Of a DNA stretch of 64,000 nucleotides, positions 1 to 12,375 are shown piece by piece. The DNA comes from Panopea generosa (taxonomy: Eukaryota > Mollusca > Bivalvia > Adapedonta > Hiatellidae): positions 13,575,287-13,639,286 of the forward strand of contig CM055895.1 of the NCBI GenBank assembly GCA_029582155.1, in the 5' to 3' direction. The number at the start of each line of letters is the position of its first letter. Positions within the stretch are counted from its first letter, which is position 1. Below the pieces are notes generated by a model that saw nothing but the letters and a program-made list of their open reading frames with translations, ran no database searches and was not told the DNA's origin. The position numbers were made by a program, and so were the translations under genes.

Positions 1-135
1 TTGCTAAACTACATTTTCATTTTGGCTCTTATTTTCTTGTTTGTTTTAATGACAGGGCCTATGACGTTAAACTGCAGCATGTCATCTCATTCAATAAGCT
101 GTTTAGACGACATAAGCACCTATGACTAGATCACA

Positions 136-197
136 GGGGCTTGTCCCGAAATTATTTTTAGTAAATATGAACTAAATAAATTTTCGGAACAAGTCCC
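136..197. repeat. imperfect hairpin, ~27-bp arms
   Basis: The segment beginning GGGGCTTGTCCCGAAA is followed about 10 bases later by its approximate reverse complement, ending TTTTCGGAACAAGTCCC. This makes a stem of about 25 bp with a few mismatches. It could be a relic of a small MITE. No coding content is seen. Confidence 0.55.
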
Positions 198-1159
198 TGC
201 AGCTGGATACCAATCTACAAAAGATAAAAATGCCATTACTGAGCAATTAAGTGCTCTTTCGATATATGTTTTACCTATTTCGTATTATGAAAAACTTAAA
301 ACGAATAGCATACTTATAAATACGACTGTAACTGGGAGGCAATAACCTATCTTCAACTGTCAAACCTTCACAAAATTGCACAATTTCACGTGTGTTTATA
401 CCGGAAGTAGTCGATAGGCCTGGTTCCCAAAGTTCATTGAGACTAGCGAAAATGATTTTTTTACGGAAAAGACAAAAAGAGCGTTTGGTTACAAAAAATG
501 AGCGATAAAATATATTTCTTTATTTTAATCTTTTTTATTATGATTTTATTGAAAAGAACGTTACAAAACATGGCGTGTGTATTTCTAGAAAATTCCACTG
601 ACAAATTGATGTTTATGCCTGTTGGGTTTGGATCTTTATTTTAGAAGTCCTTCTGCTATGTACAGAGGATACATTTTGCGGAACAGTTTACCTGCCAATA
701 TCACTCAGATTGAGAAATTTGTTTGTTTAAGGCTGCTAAATTAAGCCTCATTTTCACGATTACCTAGCATAATTTTTAATCACATTCTTTCATCGTTTAT
801 ATATATATGCATTATTATGTGATATTTATTTTAAAATGTGATAAATTAAATTTAAAATATAAAGTTATATGTTTAATCAACTTAATACTAATACTGCATG
901 TGATAGTCTAGTTGATTCTTAACAAAGTTCAAGTATTATGCAATCAATTTCTATGATAATTAATTTGGTTTTGACTGATTGCCTCTATATGTCATGCTAA
1001 CAACACAAAGGGCCACACTGGAAATAAGAGTTTACTCTTTTTTGTGTTATCCTTGGTGGTAATGTGCATGCCATAATGACTCACTATGCCTCATGTCTGC
1101 ATTAATTGTATTTAATGTACATATTGTTATGATTGTCCATGTATGCATTCATTACAGTA
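198..1159. other. no gene seen
   Basis: AT-rich sequence without a long open frame, splice-framed exon or recognisable repeat family. Confidence 0.5.
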
Positions 1160-1212
1160 ATCCATCGATCAATCCATCCATCGATTCATCCATCCATCCA
1201 TCCATCCATCCA
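1160..1212. repeat. (ATCC)n microsatellite
   Basis: Tandem CATC/ATCC tetranucleotides, imperfect at the left end and pure at the right end. Confidence 0.9.
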
Positions 1213-2071
1213 ATAAAATGGATTATACATAATATTTAGATTCTCAATAATTACAACAATACAATAGGCCCTATTATAAATTAAAAATACAAAATCCTTT
1301 ATTTATTTAGTTCCTTAAAAATCAACTATCAGCCATAATATATAAAATTAAATGAGTATTGCAAAATATTAAATATAAAGTATCACAGAATGCAATTTTA
1401 ATATTATTATTTTCGCAGAATCCACAGTAAAACAGTTACTGATCTATCACAATAAAATATACAGTAGAAACTACGGTAACTTAATAAATGAATTGCAAAT
1501 CTCAAAGAGTTAGTCAATCAATGCAACATTGGACATACAAAATAATGTGTAATAACCTTGAATTGCCCATGAAGCCCGAAGGCTTATTTCCAATGAGGTA
1601 CTTGGTATTATACTTACGTTAGGAATATACATTACAAGAAATGCAATTTAATTAAATAAACGCAATGTATAACTTTGACGACTTTGGAATGTGGAAGTTA
1701 CCACATGGAATGTTTCATTGATATATTTGTCGTTTACAAATATAGTACTATTATCAAGAATTTAGTATAAAGATATTACCATTAAAACATTGAAATTATA
1801 TAGTCAAAAGTGTAATATTAAATAAACTATGGTTTCCTAGCTATGTCGAATAAATGGGTATTTGACAGAACTTTTAAAGTGACTAATTTATTAATTGTCT
1901 TACTATCAGCAGATAATGCATTCCAATCATTGATTGCACTGTAAAGAGGTTACATTCTCTTTACCATAGTATTTGGGAACACTGAAATTATATATATTTG
2001 CACTTGCGTAATAAGAGTGCACATCTTTAACAAAACAAAGTTTTTATTTCATATATGAAGGACACTGTCAT
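1213..2071. other. no gene seen
   Basis: AT-rich non-coding sequence. It may include the 3' untranslated end of the minus-strand LINE relic that begins just to the right, but no tail could be recognised. Confidence 0.4.
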
Positions 2072-3860
2072 TTACAACTTTAAAACATGATTAAGACGTA
2101 ATTGCTTATTTCTATTTTCTGCATTTAATAAAGACATATCAGCAAGACTACCATTGCCTACACTTTCTCTAAGTCCCATACCAATGAATCTAACACTTTT
2201 ATTTTGACAAATTTGGAGTTTGTTTCTTAAGCCTTTGTTTAAGATTGGGTACCAAGTAGAACATGAAAAGTCCAAATGACATTGTATCAGTGCAGAACAT
2301 GAATATTTTCTAAGAATCCGGCTTATCTATACAAACAATTAATACAGCAAATCACCTTACTCACAATACTGTTTCCACTAGTTTTACCTGGCAAAGAATT
2401 ATCAGTAATAAGACTTAGATATTTCACAGACTGCGTGGACTCAATAATATATCCATCGCAAACAATTTTAAAATCCCTATCTTGCTTTAAACTGCGTTTT
2501 TTTTTTACCAAGAATAACACATTCGGGTTCAGCAAGATGTAGGGACAGCTTATTAACGACTAGTAAAGATGAGCAACACTCTAACACATTCAGTTTCACC
2601 AAGATAACACATTCAGTTTCACCAAGATAACACATTCAGTTTCACCAAGATGTAGGGACTAGTAAAGATAAGCAAGACTCTGACACACTTCCAAGCTTAG
2701 AAGAAATAACACTTTAATCACTGTGACCTAAAATAATCAGCATATATAACTTATTTACATTCGGGGTCAATGCTAATAATTTGTCATTTACATAGCACAA
2801 AAATAGAAGAGCGGCTAAGATGCTACATGTGGTACATGTTTCAGATTTATACTCTGAAAATACATTGTTTACCCTCCAACAGTTTGGTTTCTTCCTTTTA
2901 AATAAGACATGAACCAATCAGTATTTGTGACCCCCATTAAGTTTAGTTTACCACATGAAATATGATGATCAACTGTATCAAGAGCTTTTTGTAAATCTAA
3001 CATAACCATGCATATACTAGTCCTTTGGCACTATTGATTCTAGCATGGTTCATTAAGTGTACAAGGCAAGTATCAGTAGAAGATGAATTGCTTAAACCTA
3101 ACTGCAATTCATACAATAAAGTGTTGTCAACTATGAAGTTCTCAAGTTGCATATGAACATACTTTTCTAGAATTTTAGACATACTACTTAAATTACTAAA
3201 TGGTTTTACCATAGCTGTTTTCATGTAATGTACACACTTTTCTGAGATTGACCTATTAACAATAAATGTAATTGGCAAATTAAAACCAAAACTGCAGCAT
3301 CCTTCAAACATCTGGCAATGACTTCATCTAAACAAGTACTTTTTGATGTATTAAAATTCCTAGATACCCTGTTAACAAATAACTCTAAAACAAATCTGTT
3401 GTTGCTAGAATTTCTAATTTTGTAAAAATCTGTCCAGGTTTTTGAGTCCAGATCAAACAATTTACTAGGATAAGGTTATATATCAACACTACTTGAAGCT
3501 ATTATGGTAACAAAAGTCATTAACATGATTTGCTATTTTTAGGACTATGGCAATATTTAAAACTTCATTGACATTTCGACCTTTATAAGATTTATAACCT
3601 AACTGCTTTAAATGTTGCCACAAACTCTTAGAATTATTTCTTTTTTCAGATATTTGATCAGAACATTAAGTAGAGTTTGCCTTTCTAACATCTCTTTGAA
3701 CATTATTGCTATATTTACAATACAATGAATAGTCCTCATGACTACTATGCTTTCTGAATTTGTACAAATACGAATCCCTAAGTTTATTAAAAAAATAAAT
3801 TCTCAGATGACACCCCAGGCTCAGTTCTCTGTTTAAGTCTAATTTCTTTCGCGGGAACAA
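2072..3860 (-). mobile_element. decayed non-LTR retrotransposon (CR1/Jockey-like reverse transcriptase)
   Basis: Five to six broken reading-frame pieces lie in the correct order on the minus strand. Around 3666-3860 is the linker that follows the endonuclease. At 3221-3460 is the early RT block with the KSTCLDE motif (family form K-S-T-G-L-D). At 2997-3311 is the SKILEKYVHMQLENF segment and the S-S-S-T-D-T helix. At 2714-2917 is the palm, with S-I-L-x-x-L-L-F-L-C-Y-V-N-D. At 2323-2535 is the thumb, with S-V-K-Y-L-S-L and S-K-V-I-C-C-I-N-C-L-Y-R. At 2072-2275 is the C-terminal D-F-S-C-S-T-W-Y-P segment. Frames change between pieces and the catalytic YADD is not preserved, so it is dead. Order and motifs fit a CR1/Jockey-superfamily LINE; the exact clade is an inference. 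Confidence 0.8.
2582..2657. repeat. 24-bp tandem triplication inside the LINE relic
   Basis: The unit AACACATTCAGTTTCACCAAGAT is repeated three times with almost no divergence. It interrupts the RT thumb region, so it arose after the LINE was inserted. Confidence 0.85.
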
Positions 3861-3959
3861 CGGAATTCAAAACTGACATAAAATATCTTTGAAGCTAATC
3901 AAGAACTATTGTCATTATCAGAATAAAAACACTTACTCAATCAGTCTGATCTAGCTTGT

Positions 3960-4770
3960 CAATAAGCAACTCATTTGTATAATGCTTAACACATCCAACT
4001 TTAAAAATGTCTGTTTAGAAATCTTTCTTGTACAAAAGGTCATATACAATATGTATCTACCTTACTCGCTATACAACGTTGAACCATTTCTTGACATTTT
4101 AACATTAAGTACATAAGCCTAAATTAAACTCAACATTATTATTGGTACTTCTAAAAATTTTGTTATATTAAACAAAGAACCTATAGCTTTCAAAGCTTTC
4201 ACCGCCAACGCTTATGTAGTACTTTAAAATGAACCCCCACTTGTTAGAACCACCCTGAATAATTAAGACTAGAGACTATTTATAATTCTTCCCCTCAATA
4301 ATTAAAACATCATTTTTATCAAGAGTTCCCCCTTTCTGTATAACACAGCCTTCGTTTTCAATTTATTTACATTTACATTTAGTTTCCATTTAGTGCTATG
4401 GGCGTCTAAATTATTTAATGACATTTAAAGTCCGATTGCTGTTTCTGAGAATATAACAGCATCATATGCAAAAAAGCAATAGATAAGTAGAAAGTTGATC
4501 TAAAGTCAGGCCTGTATTTTGATCACGTCGAAGAAAAACTTCAACATCCTTAATGACCTTAAAAAATAAAATTGATGAGATTATCTCCCCTTGTAACAGT
4601 CCAGCTTCACAAATGTAAACATCTGATAAGTTATCATATGTTTAACACACAATTTGACATTATCATACAACGGCCGAATAACCTGCTTTATTAATTTTGA
4701 CCAAAGAGCATTTCTATAAATATAATCAAAACATTGCATTAGATCAATAAAGCAACAATACAATTTCTTG
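3960..4770 (-). mobile_element. second decayed LINE reverse transcriptase fragment
   Basis: The minus-strand translation shows the RT motif C-C-F-I-D-L-M-Q-C-F-D (family F-x-D-F-x-x-A-F-D) near 4700-4760, followed by L-W-S-K-L-I-K. A decayed Q-G-E-x-x-S-S-I-L-F block lies near 4570-4610. A degraded active-site block A-Y-D-A-V-I-F-S-E-T (family Y-A-D-D) lies near 4445-4475, then W-K-L-N-V-N and a Y-R-K-G-G-T-L motif. Several frame changes and stops are present. The motif spelling differs from the neighbouring LINE at 2072-3860, so this is a separate insertion. Confidence 0.75.
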
Positions 4771-4915
4771 TTTTTTCAGTTGCATATTTATAAAAAATAA
4801 ATAAATATCGCATTAACAGTGCTATATTTTGCTTTAAAACCAAATTGAGCGTGTATGTAAATTCAGAATGTTTTCTTCAAATTAACATGATTGGCTCCAT
4901 CTGTTTGTATTCAGT

Positions 4916-5101
4916 TTGCTCTCTCACTTTCTGATGTTTATATGTATAGGTGTACCCATACACGAAAGGAAATGCTTAACGTGTAATGAACTGGGTGATG
5001 AGTTTCACTATCTTTTAGTATTCCCGGAACTAGCAGTTTGTAAGAAAAAATATATAAAACAATTTAATTATACGTGCCCATACAGAATTAAAAAAAACTA
5101 A
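4916..5101 (+). mobile_element. LINE C-terminal zinc-knuckle fragment
   Basis: A plus-strand frame encodes V-P-I-H-E-R-K-C-L-T-C-N followed by D-E-F-H-Y-L-L-V-F-P-E-L. This matches the R-x-C-x-x-C...D-E-x-H-F-x-x-x-C-P pattern common at the C terminus of many invertebrate LINE ORF2 proteins. The last cysteine of that pattern has become phenylalanine. The fragment lies on the strand opposite to the adjacent LINE pieces, so it represents another insertion or an inverted piece. Confidence 0.65.
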
Positions 5102-5913
5102 GTTTATTTATCGACAAAATATTGAAATATGTGAAAAAGTAAAATGTTTAACATGACAGCCATTTGAAGACTGTACATTGGTGGTATATGTATACAAGTT
5201 TTAAAAGCGCACTTACCGCGGGAGAAATTTAATGACCCTCAGTTATCCATTTAAAATGAGTATCACAATAGACGCACGTGAAATTTGACACAAGTAACAT
5301 ACGTTACATTCCAGATAACGTAATACACAAAAGATGGTTATTATATTACAGGGGTCAGGCGAGATTATGCTCTTAAAACTTATTGCAGGTATTATGAATT
5401 CATTGACCGTTACTATCTATATGATTATTTATACTAACAATTGATATTTAATATTAACATTATTACATAGCCGTTTCCTTAAGCTATGCTTGTATGTTCG
5501 TTTATTACATATTGCCATTATGTCATGATAATTTAGAAATGTGTATATTGATGCTTATGCTGTTCATATGAACCTAACTGAGTAAGTGTAAATAAAAGAA
5601 TTGAGACATATATCGCATGTGAGGAGACGTTAAACGTTTAATGTTCACCTCACACAAACTTGTTGAAGTTTATCTTTCTTTCAATTGATTAATTTTGGTT
5701 TGTTAAACTAGAACTAATTGCAATTAGTTATTCATTAATAATATCTCATCACGATTTGTCATATCATGTAATGCTGCTGATATGTTTATGAATATTAATT
5801 CATAAGTAAGTATATGTTTTTTTCATTGTATTATTTTGCTTTAATTGTGCATATTGATCTTTAACAATACCGTAATAAGTAGTATTGTGTATAAAGGTGA
5901 CAATTGTTCTTAC
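5102..5913. other. no gene seen
   Basis: AT-rich sequence. If the exon at 5914-6179 is real, this would be its downstream intron. No following exon could be recognised. Confidence 0.35.
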
Positions 5914-6179
5914 CTGTTGAGTAGCCTGTCATCATCAAATATATATCGTATACCAATTAACTTTGTATAACTATATAGAGAGACATGCACTTCTGGAACT
6001 GGATACATTACCAATGGTTCTAAAAGTGCCTTATTCCCATAGATAGTCCTCTGTTGGTCCAAATATGCAGAAAAAAAATATGGGGTTGACCGGGTTGCTT
6101 TTTCACAATTTCGATGGTTTGGTAACACCCATTCATTTCTGACAATTCTGCCCATTTGTTGCAATGTATCAATACGCAT
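5914..6179 (-). CDS. putative exon of an unidentified gene
   Basis: An open minus-strand frame starts at an ATG (6179) and stays open for 88 codons. It runs exactly into a consensus 5' splice site, CTCAACAG|GTAAGAAC (GT at 5912-5913), in phase 2; without splicing it stops immediately. The composition looks protein-like, with a mixed polar and aromatic segment near the end (L-V-M-Y-P-V-P-E-V-H-V-S-L-Y-S-Y) and an acidic D-D-D-R-L-L-N at the donor. I do not recognise the family and see no domain, signal peptide or membrane segment. Upstream of the ATG there is no pyrimidine-rich acceptor, so this would be a first coding exon. Chance remains possible for an 89-codon frame in AT-rich DNA. Confidence 0.3.
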
Positions 6180-8152
6180 CTTTAAACTATTATAGCATCA
6201 TCAAACAGTTCCAAATGTCACCCAAACATTTCAGAACTCATGAAAATGTTCCAATGTTCCCTTATGCACATAGAAATATGACATATTATGCATTTTTAAC
6301 AAAAAAATTGCCCAACCGCTTTACACAGCTCTAATTTATTTGGCGTAATAATCTTGCTACCGTCATGTAAGGGAGGTAAGTGTTCAGTGAGACCTATACT
6401 AGTATTTCACATCTATTGAAGTGTAATTGTCTTCCAATAATCATGCTGTTTGAATGATTTTTAGCAACTGTAAACACAAACAAGATGCTAGTATATTGCT
6501 CGAGTTGTTATACCTAACAGTCTGTTTGTGACCATTCTGTGTTCATCAAACATGGATAAAACTCGTATAAAAGGGAAATCTTACTCGTGTTAAAAAAAGA
6601 GCAACAAAGAAAAATGCGGATAGCCATATAGTGTACATTAACTAAAACTATGTCACGCGCAATATATGTTGAACTATAATTGAACTTTTTCATGTTTTTA
6701 TTGTTTACATTTCATAAATTTCGTATTTGTGAATTCAGTTATAAAATAAACAGAGCATGTCGGTACTAGTACTAGTATTTTACTTTCGTATTTTGACCGA
6801 GATAAGCATTTATGAAGGTGTTAAAATAGGCATATCAAATATAGGCGCATAGTTCAGTGGTTCAGTATGAGCACTTACCAATAATAAGCGCGTAAAAGTG
6901 TCACTAAAATAAATATAAGCGCATACTCTTATTTATCAGATTTTACAGTATTTAAGGTATATGCCATAAATATTCAGAGAAAATGTTTTAGAGTTTCCCT
7001 AAAATGTACGTATAAGCCCTGTAGCTGGGGCATTTGTGGCCGAAACACGATGGTTTAATAACTCGTCCAAGATATCTGCTGTGCAAGTTTGGTTAAGATT
7101 CATTGAAACATTGCCGAACTTGACGCTTAATACCATTCATCAATAATGATACTCTGCACATGTAAAGAAACAAGAAAACAAGAAAACCTGACAAAACTCA
7201 TTTGATATAATACATTTTCAATCAGTCATATTGTCAAAGTTATCAATATAAGTTTTATTAAAAAAGAAATCATCCAAAATTTACTCATTTCCGAGCATTA
7301 TATATTTTTCGCCGTCAAATGGTTTATTTCAAAATCTTAATTCACGAAAGATATCAAAAATACCAATATGTATATATAAAATCAATCTTTTTGGTGGAGA
7401 TCCTCTAAATAATTGTAATGACATAAAAAAAAATCCCCATTTATATAGCTTGTATAATATGCATTGTTTTTTTTGTGGTTTTTATATGCTCCATGTTATA
7501 TATGCTTCCAATATATATATAAAAACATGCATGTAAATTATTTGTACGGTTTGTTGGGGGATGGCCCACCCCGACCCCCACATACCTATTACGGGGTGAT
7601 TAAATGGGTCACCATATTTTTGGTGACTGAAACTAAAAAAAAATACCAATATGAATACCTCACAATAACCATTTGGTATACTATATTTTCAAATGGCGAT
7701 ACTTTTAAAGTTATCTTAATAAGCTTAGTTTGATAAATGTTCCTCCAAAATGGATCCATTGCCGAAAGTCAACATATCGTCGCCATTGCTTCTACGCGTG
7801 CACCGTTTAGAAAGATCTGGACCCTAATAAACAATGTTAATTATTTTATTTTATCTCATGACCTTTAATAATTGCAAGTTTAATATATCATTCAACAGTA
7901 AACATAAATATATATATTTTTTTTAGGGAAATATAAGAGATTAAATCCCAACAATTGTTTCACAATATTTTGCCTCGCTTTCGAAAATCTAATCGACAAT
8001 TTGCCAACATACAAATACGTGTTGTTTTTTCTCAATAGTTTTCTTTAAAGAATGAACATTGAGGAAATTAACACATTTTTAAAATAAAGGTTAACATGCT
8101 GAAGGCATTTACGAGTGTTTTTGATGAGTAATTTAAGTCTAATTCGACACAT
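6180..8152. other. no gene seen
   Basis: AT-rich intergenic sequence with scattered short open frames of low complexity. No RNA gene or transposon family could be recognised. Confidence 0.4.
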
Positions 8153-9030
8153 ATGAAAATATAGTGTCAAATAAAGAAATTGAATGTCGAGTTAGGATGT
8201 TGGGTATATATAAATTACAAAATCTAGTGTCTCGTACGAAAATATAGTGTCAAATAAGGAAATTGAATGTCGGGTTAGGGTGTTGAGTATATATAGATTA
8301 GAAAATCTAGTGCCCATTAAAATATATATATATATATATTCGAGTAAGGATCTAGTGTATTGAGGGAGAAAATCTAGTGTCGTGTATGAAAATATAGTGT
8401 CAAATCAGGAAATTGAATGTCGGGTTAGGATGATGAGTATATATAGTGTAAAAAATCTAGTGTTCAGTAAGAAAGACTAATGTTGTGTATGAAAATATAG
8501 TGTCAAATAAGGAAATAAAATGTTGTATAAACATGTTTATTATATATAGATTAGAAAATCTAGTGCCCATTAAAATATGTATATATATATATATATATAT
8601 ATTCGAGTAAAGATCTAGTGTATTGAGGGAGAAAATCTAGTGTCGTGTATGAAAATAGTGTCAAATCAGGAAATTGAATGTCGGGTTAGGATGTTGAGTA
8701 TATATAGTTAAAAAAAATCTAGTGTTCAGTAAGAAAGACTAATGTTGTGTATGAAAATATAGTGTCAAATAAGGAAATAAAATGTTGTATAAACATGTTG
8801 ATTATATATAGATTAGAAAATCTAGTGCCCAGTAAGAAAAATCTATAGTTGATTAAGGATGTTATGTAGCGAGTGGGAAAATTTAGTGCCGCATATGAAA
8901 ATAGAGTGTCAAATAAAGTAATTGAAGGAATGTTGTGTAAGTGTGTTGAGTATGTATAGATTAGAATATCTAGTGCCCAGTAAGAAAAATCTATAGTTGA
9001 GTATTGATGTTGTGTATCGAGAGACAAAAG
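8153..9030. repeat. AT-rich minisatellite with complex ~75-260 bp period
   Basis: Phrases such as GAAAATATAGTGTCAAAT, GGAAATTGAATGTCGGGTTA, GAGTATATATAG and AAAATCTAGTG recur in the same order many times. A longer register including a (TA)n patch and ATTCGAGTAA is itself repeated about 257 bp apart (near 8292 and 8551). This is a tandem array with higher-order structure. Open frames read through it are repeat artefacts. Confidence 0.85.
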
Positions 9031-9260
9031 GTACGAAACGTGTGCTTATCATGCTTGTCTTGCGTAATTTAAGTACTTAACAAGTGTAATCTTTTTATCA
9101 TGCATGTAATTTGTCATGTATAATTTAGGTACAACCGTGTGCTTATTATGCAATTGGTGCTTGATTTGTGTAATTTAGGTACCAAACGTGTGTTTTTCAT
9201 GGCGTTAGTGTCTGTTTTGCGTATATTCGGCATCAAACTTCCGGTTCTCCTGCAATTGAT
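9031..9260. repeat. degenerate ~70-bp tandem repeat
   Basis: Three to four diverged units share TAATTTAGGTACcaa, CGTGTGCTTATCATG and a TTGTCTTGCGTA-like phrase. The array follows directly on the AT-rich minisatellite. Confidence 0.6.
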
Positions 9261-9842
9261 GCTTGTCTTGTGACATATTAAAGAAAAAATCACAAATATT
9301 ATATTTACATGAATATGACTACTATATTCACTCCAGATCAATTCAATTTTCTTATTCTGACAGCACAATCATCATAAAAAGGAATATGTCATTTAATAAA
9401 ATGTAAATATGTATCATGGATGATCAAGATTGTTATACCTCGCACACGAGGTAATAATAATTATTATTGCTGTTGTTTTATAAAGCTTTTTGATTCAACT
9501 AGATAAAAGACATATAACCAATTAAGGTACAGACAATAACCTGTCCTCTGACAGGAAATAGGTGCGAATATGGCACCATGTTATCATAACAAAATTACTT
9601 AACCAGGATAAGGGTCATAAAGTCACAACCCTTAATTTTTATGATCATAATTTACACATGTATACGGAATGGAATTAATAAATTGCAATAAACATTATAA
9701 CATGCAACTTTATTTTGATAAGAAATGTTTCTAAGTTTAAGCCTGGTGTCAGAATACTTAAAACAAAGGAAGTTTTATAATGTACACATAGTAAGGAATA
9801 AAACTATCTGGTAAATACAATTTATCGTCCCATTAGAGCAAT

Positions 9843-9885
9843 AAGGTACCAAGTGTATATGAAATAAGAAGGCACTTGGTACCTT
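9843..9885. repeat. perfect 13-bp stem hairpin
   Basis: AAGGTACCAAGTG at 9843-9855 is followed by its exact reverse complement at 9873-9885, with a 17-base loop. No repeat family is recognised. It may be a small foldback element or chance. Confidence 0.6.
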
Positions 9886-9972
9886 TCGCATCAGTGGGGC
9901 GTTATGTACAGTTAATGAATCTAAATATATAAGTGACAAGAATAACAAATGAGTGAGCGAGTGAATGAGTTA

Positions 9973-10063
9973 GTGAATGAATGAATGAATGAATGAATGA
10001 ATGAATGAATGAATGAATGAATGAATGAATGAATGAATGAATGAATGAATGAATGAATGAATG
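9973..10063. repeat. (TGAA)n microsatellite
   Basis: About 22 nearly perfect tetranucleotide units. Diverged GAGTGAGCGAGTGAATGAG copies precede it. Confidence 0.95.
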
Positions 10064-11389
10064 GAAAATGTAGTATACTGTAACGAGTATGAAGCATTTA
10101 ACTGACTTAGAAAAAATGATTTATATTATAAGCGCCACGGCTAATTTTCGTTTCCGTGACGCATGATATGCAACCGCATGTTGCCTTAAATTAATGCTCA
10201 TTTTTATTTAATTATTCGCATTTACAAATTATTACATTTTCTTTTGATTTGGTAAGAACACGGCTCACCGATCGGTCATGATTTGTGTAGTTTATATTTT
10301 TAATAAAAGATGAAGCCTATTTTGTAATTTACATAAATGATATGTTGTTCATCATGTTTTATATCTATGTTATTCAACATCTAATTTTTCTATTTTACTA
10401 AAGCTAATAATGCTGTTTTCTTTCATTTTTATACTTTACTAATCTTATTTTACGTTTATTATTCATGTTGTTTAATCAGCGATTTCACTAGCGGCTACAA
10501 TACTGTATGAAATGGTTGTGGGTATTTTTCGCCGTTTTGCGAAGGAGTGCCCGTGAAAAAATGCTTAATTCTATGTAGTTACGCCAGTTTCTATTAATAT
10601 GTTAACAGCACTAGATCAGGTAATAGTTCAGCTTTCGATCCGTGTATGTTTCACTAAAATGACAGTTATTAATTTAGTAAAAATTGTGTTTAACCATGAT
10701 TCACTGTTGGTGATTTTCTTTCTATAATAGCGGTTAATAACACGTCTACTTTCTATTGTCAAAAGTGTACGTTTTAAGAGTAAAATAACACTCCAGCGTT
10801 TTTTTTTTTGCCAGTTCAACCTATGTTTAAACAAAGAAACGCGTTTTCAAATGATAAATAACCTGTTAACAAATAGAATTATTCTATTCAAAACAGTAAC
10901 AAATGCGTGTGATTTTTCCGCGTGTGAAACTCATGACTCTACGGCAGATCCACACGCGTGGCCTATCGGGAGTGCGTGTGAATCTAACGTGACACCGGCA
11001 TCCCACAACAGGATTTACTCGTAATGAACTGGGCATCAGGGAAATTTGACCCAAGTATAGGTCAACCACCTACTTTAAAATATTTAGGTGTGTATGACAA
11101 ATAAATCACTGATCCAGTTCACCGATTGTCGTAGCCATCCGAGTCCGTATGCTTATATATAAACATTATCGGAGCATCGCATTACATCGGGTAAAGGGAC
11201 ACATTATTACTGGTTGATATAGCAAAGAGATCTAATCTTTAATATACTAGGTTAAATGCCTTAAAACTATTATCAATTTTAGAAATGATACACGTTAAAG
11301 TTAGTCACTCGTTATCACATTTCGTTTATTTCATATATATGAAGCAAAGAATGTCCATTACATAGTGTTGTTTAAAAAAATAACAGGTA
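10064..11389. other. no gene seen
   Basis: Mostly AT-rich non-coding sequence. There is a more GC-rich patch at about 10910-11060 without a recognisable coding signature. Confidence 0.35.
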
Positions 11390-11900
11390 ACAGAGTAGAA
11401 GTGACTGCGGTGAACTTTGTGTCTAATGAACTGGTGGAGGTACGTTGGAAATACAGAGATGAATTTATAGAACCTACTGGGAAAACTAACATTGTCATAA
11501 GCGGCCTACACGACAGCTCAAGCTAGACTCAAATTGTACTTTTATTTAGAAAAGCTGGGACCTCGCTCTTTGTATGCGGATGCCGATTCTGTTGTATTAA
11601 CCTCAAAACCGGGAGACTGAAACCCTTCGTTGGATGATTATTTAGGTGGTCTTACTGATGAAATACCAGGAAATCAAATCAAAACATTTGTTGCTAGTGG
11701 ACCAAAAAGTTATACATACCAATTAAAGAAACCCAATGAGGCTGGTAAACAAAATCACTGCAAAGTAAAATGCATTACTCTGATTTTTTAAAAACCAAAT
11801 GACAATTTACTTTGATACAATCAAGGACATGATTATTGGTCCATCAAACCAAGTTGTAACGGTGACAGATTCACAAAAAATATACTGAGAACGTGATCAA
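11390..11900 (+). mobile_element. Polinton/Maverick-type family-B DNA polymerase relic
   Basis: Interrupted plus-strand frames resemble the C-terminal palm and thumb of the protein-primed DNA polymerase B of Polinton (Maverick) elements. A helix with [15 protein letters not shown] leads into a degraded catalytic motif Y-A-D-A-D-S at 11573-11590 (family Y-x-D-T-D-S). Further on are a D-Y-L-G-G-L-T-D-E block, a G-P-K-S-Y-T-Y motif and a C-K-V-K-C-I-T-L block. Stop codons and frame changes are present and the rest of the polymerase is missing, so this is a dead fragment. No capsid, integrase or terminal repeat was found nearby. Confidence 0.7.
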
Positions 11901-12076
11901 GCTAGACAATTAACAATGGCACAAACGAAAAAATAAAGGATTGTGTTTGATAAGAGAGTGAGAGATTTTGATTTGATTTTTCAATCAAATTACCTAAATA
12001 TCTTCCTGATATCTACCTTAATGTATTCTACCTCGCTCCGCCAAAAGGTCGTTACATATCTACTGAATCGGGGATT

Positions 12077-12375
12077 GCTGAAAAAAGGTGTATACCAACT
12101 TAATGTGGTATGATGTACTATGTAATATTAGGAATATGTTTCAGTTATCATGACTTGACCATCTATGTCCGCTCGTATTACAAGATAGGGTATACAAGTC
12201 AACACTCTAACCAAAGGGTGCCTGTTTATTTCTGGCGTTATCTCCTGTCTAAGAATCACAAATAATGACCTCTTAAAAGATTAACTGAAAATTCCCTAAT
12301 TGGCCACATTACATAGAATATATAGTAAAAACATGCTGACCTTACTATCTATAGAGACGCCTTCCACTACTATAA
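12077..12375 (+). repeat. left copy of ~300-bp direct repeat
   Basis: This block contains GGTGTATACCAACTTAATG, ACTCTAACCAAAGGGTGCC, TTTCTGGCGTTATCTCCTG and ATAGAGACGCCTTC. It recurs in the same orientation at 14893-15195 with modest divergence. Together the two copies enclose the inverted 21-bp arrays. Confidence 0.9.
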
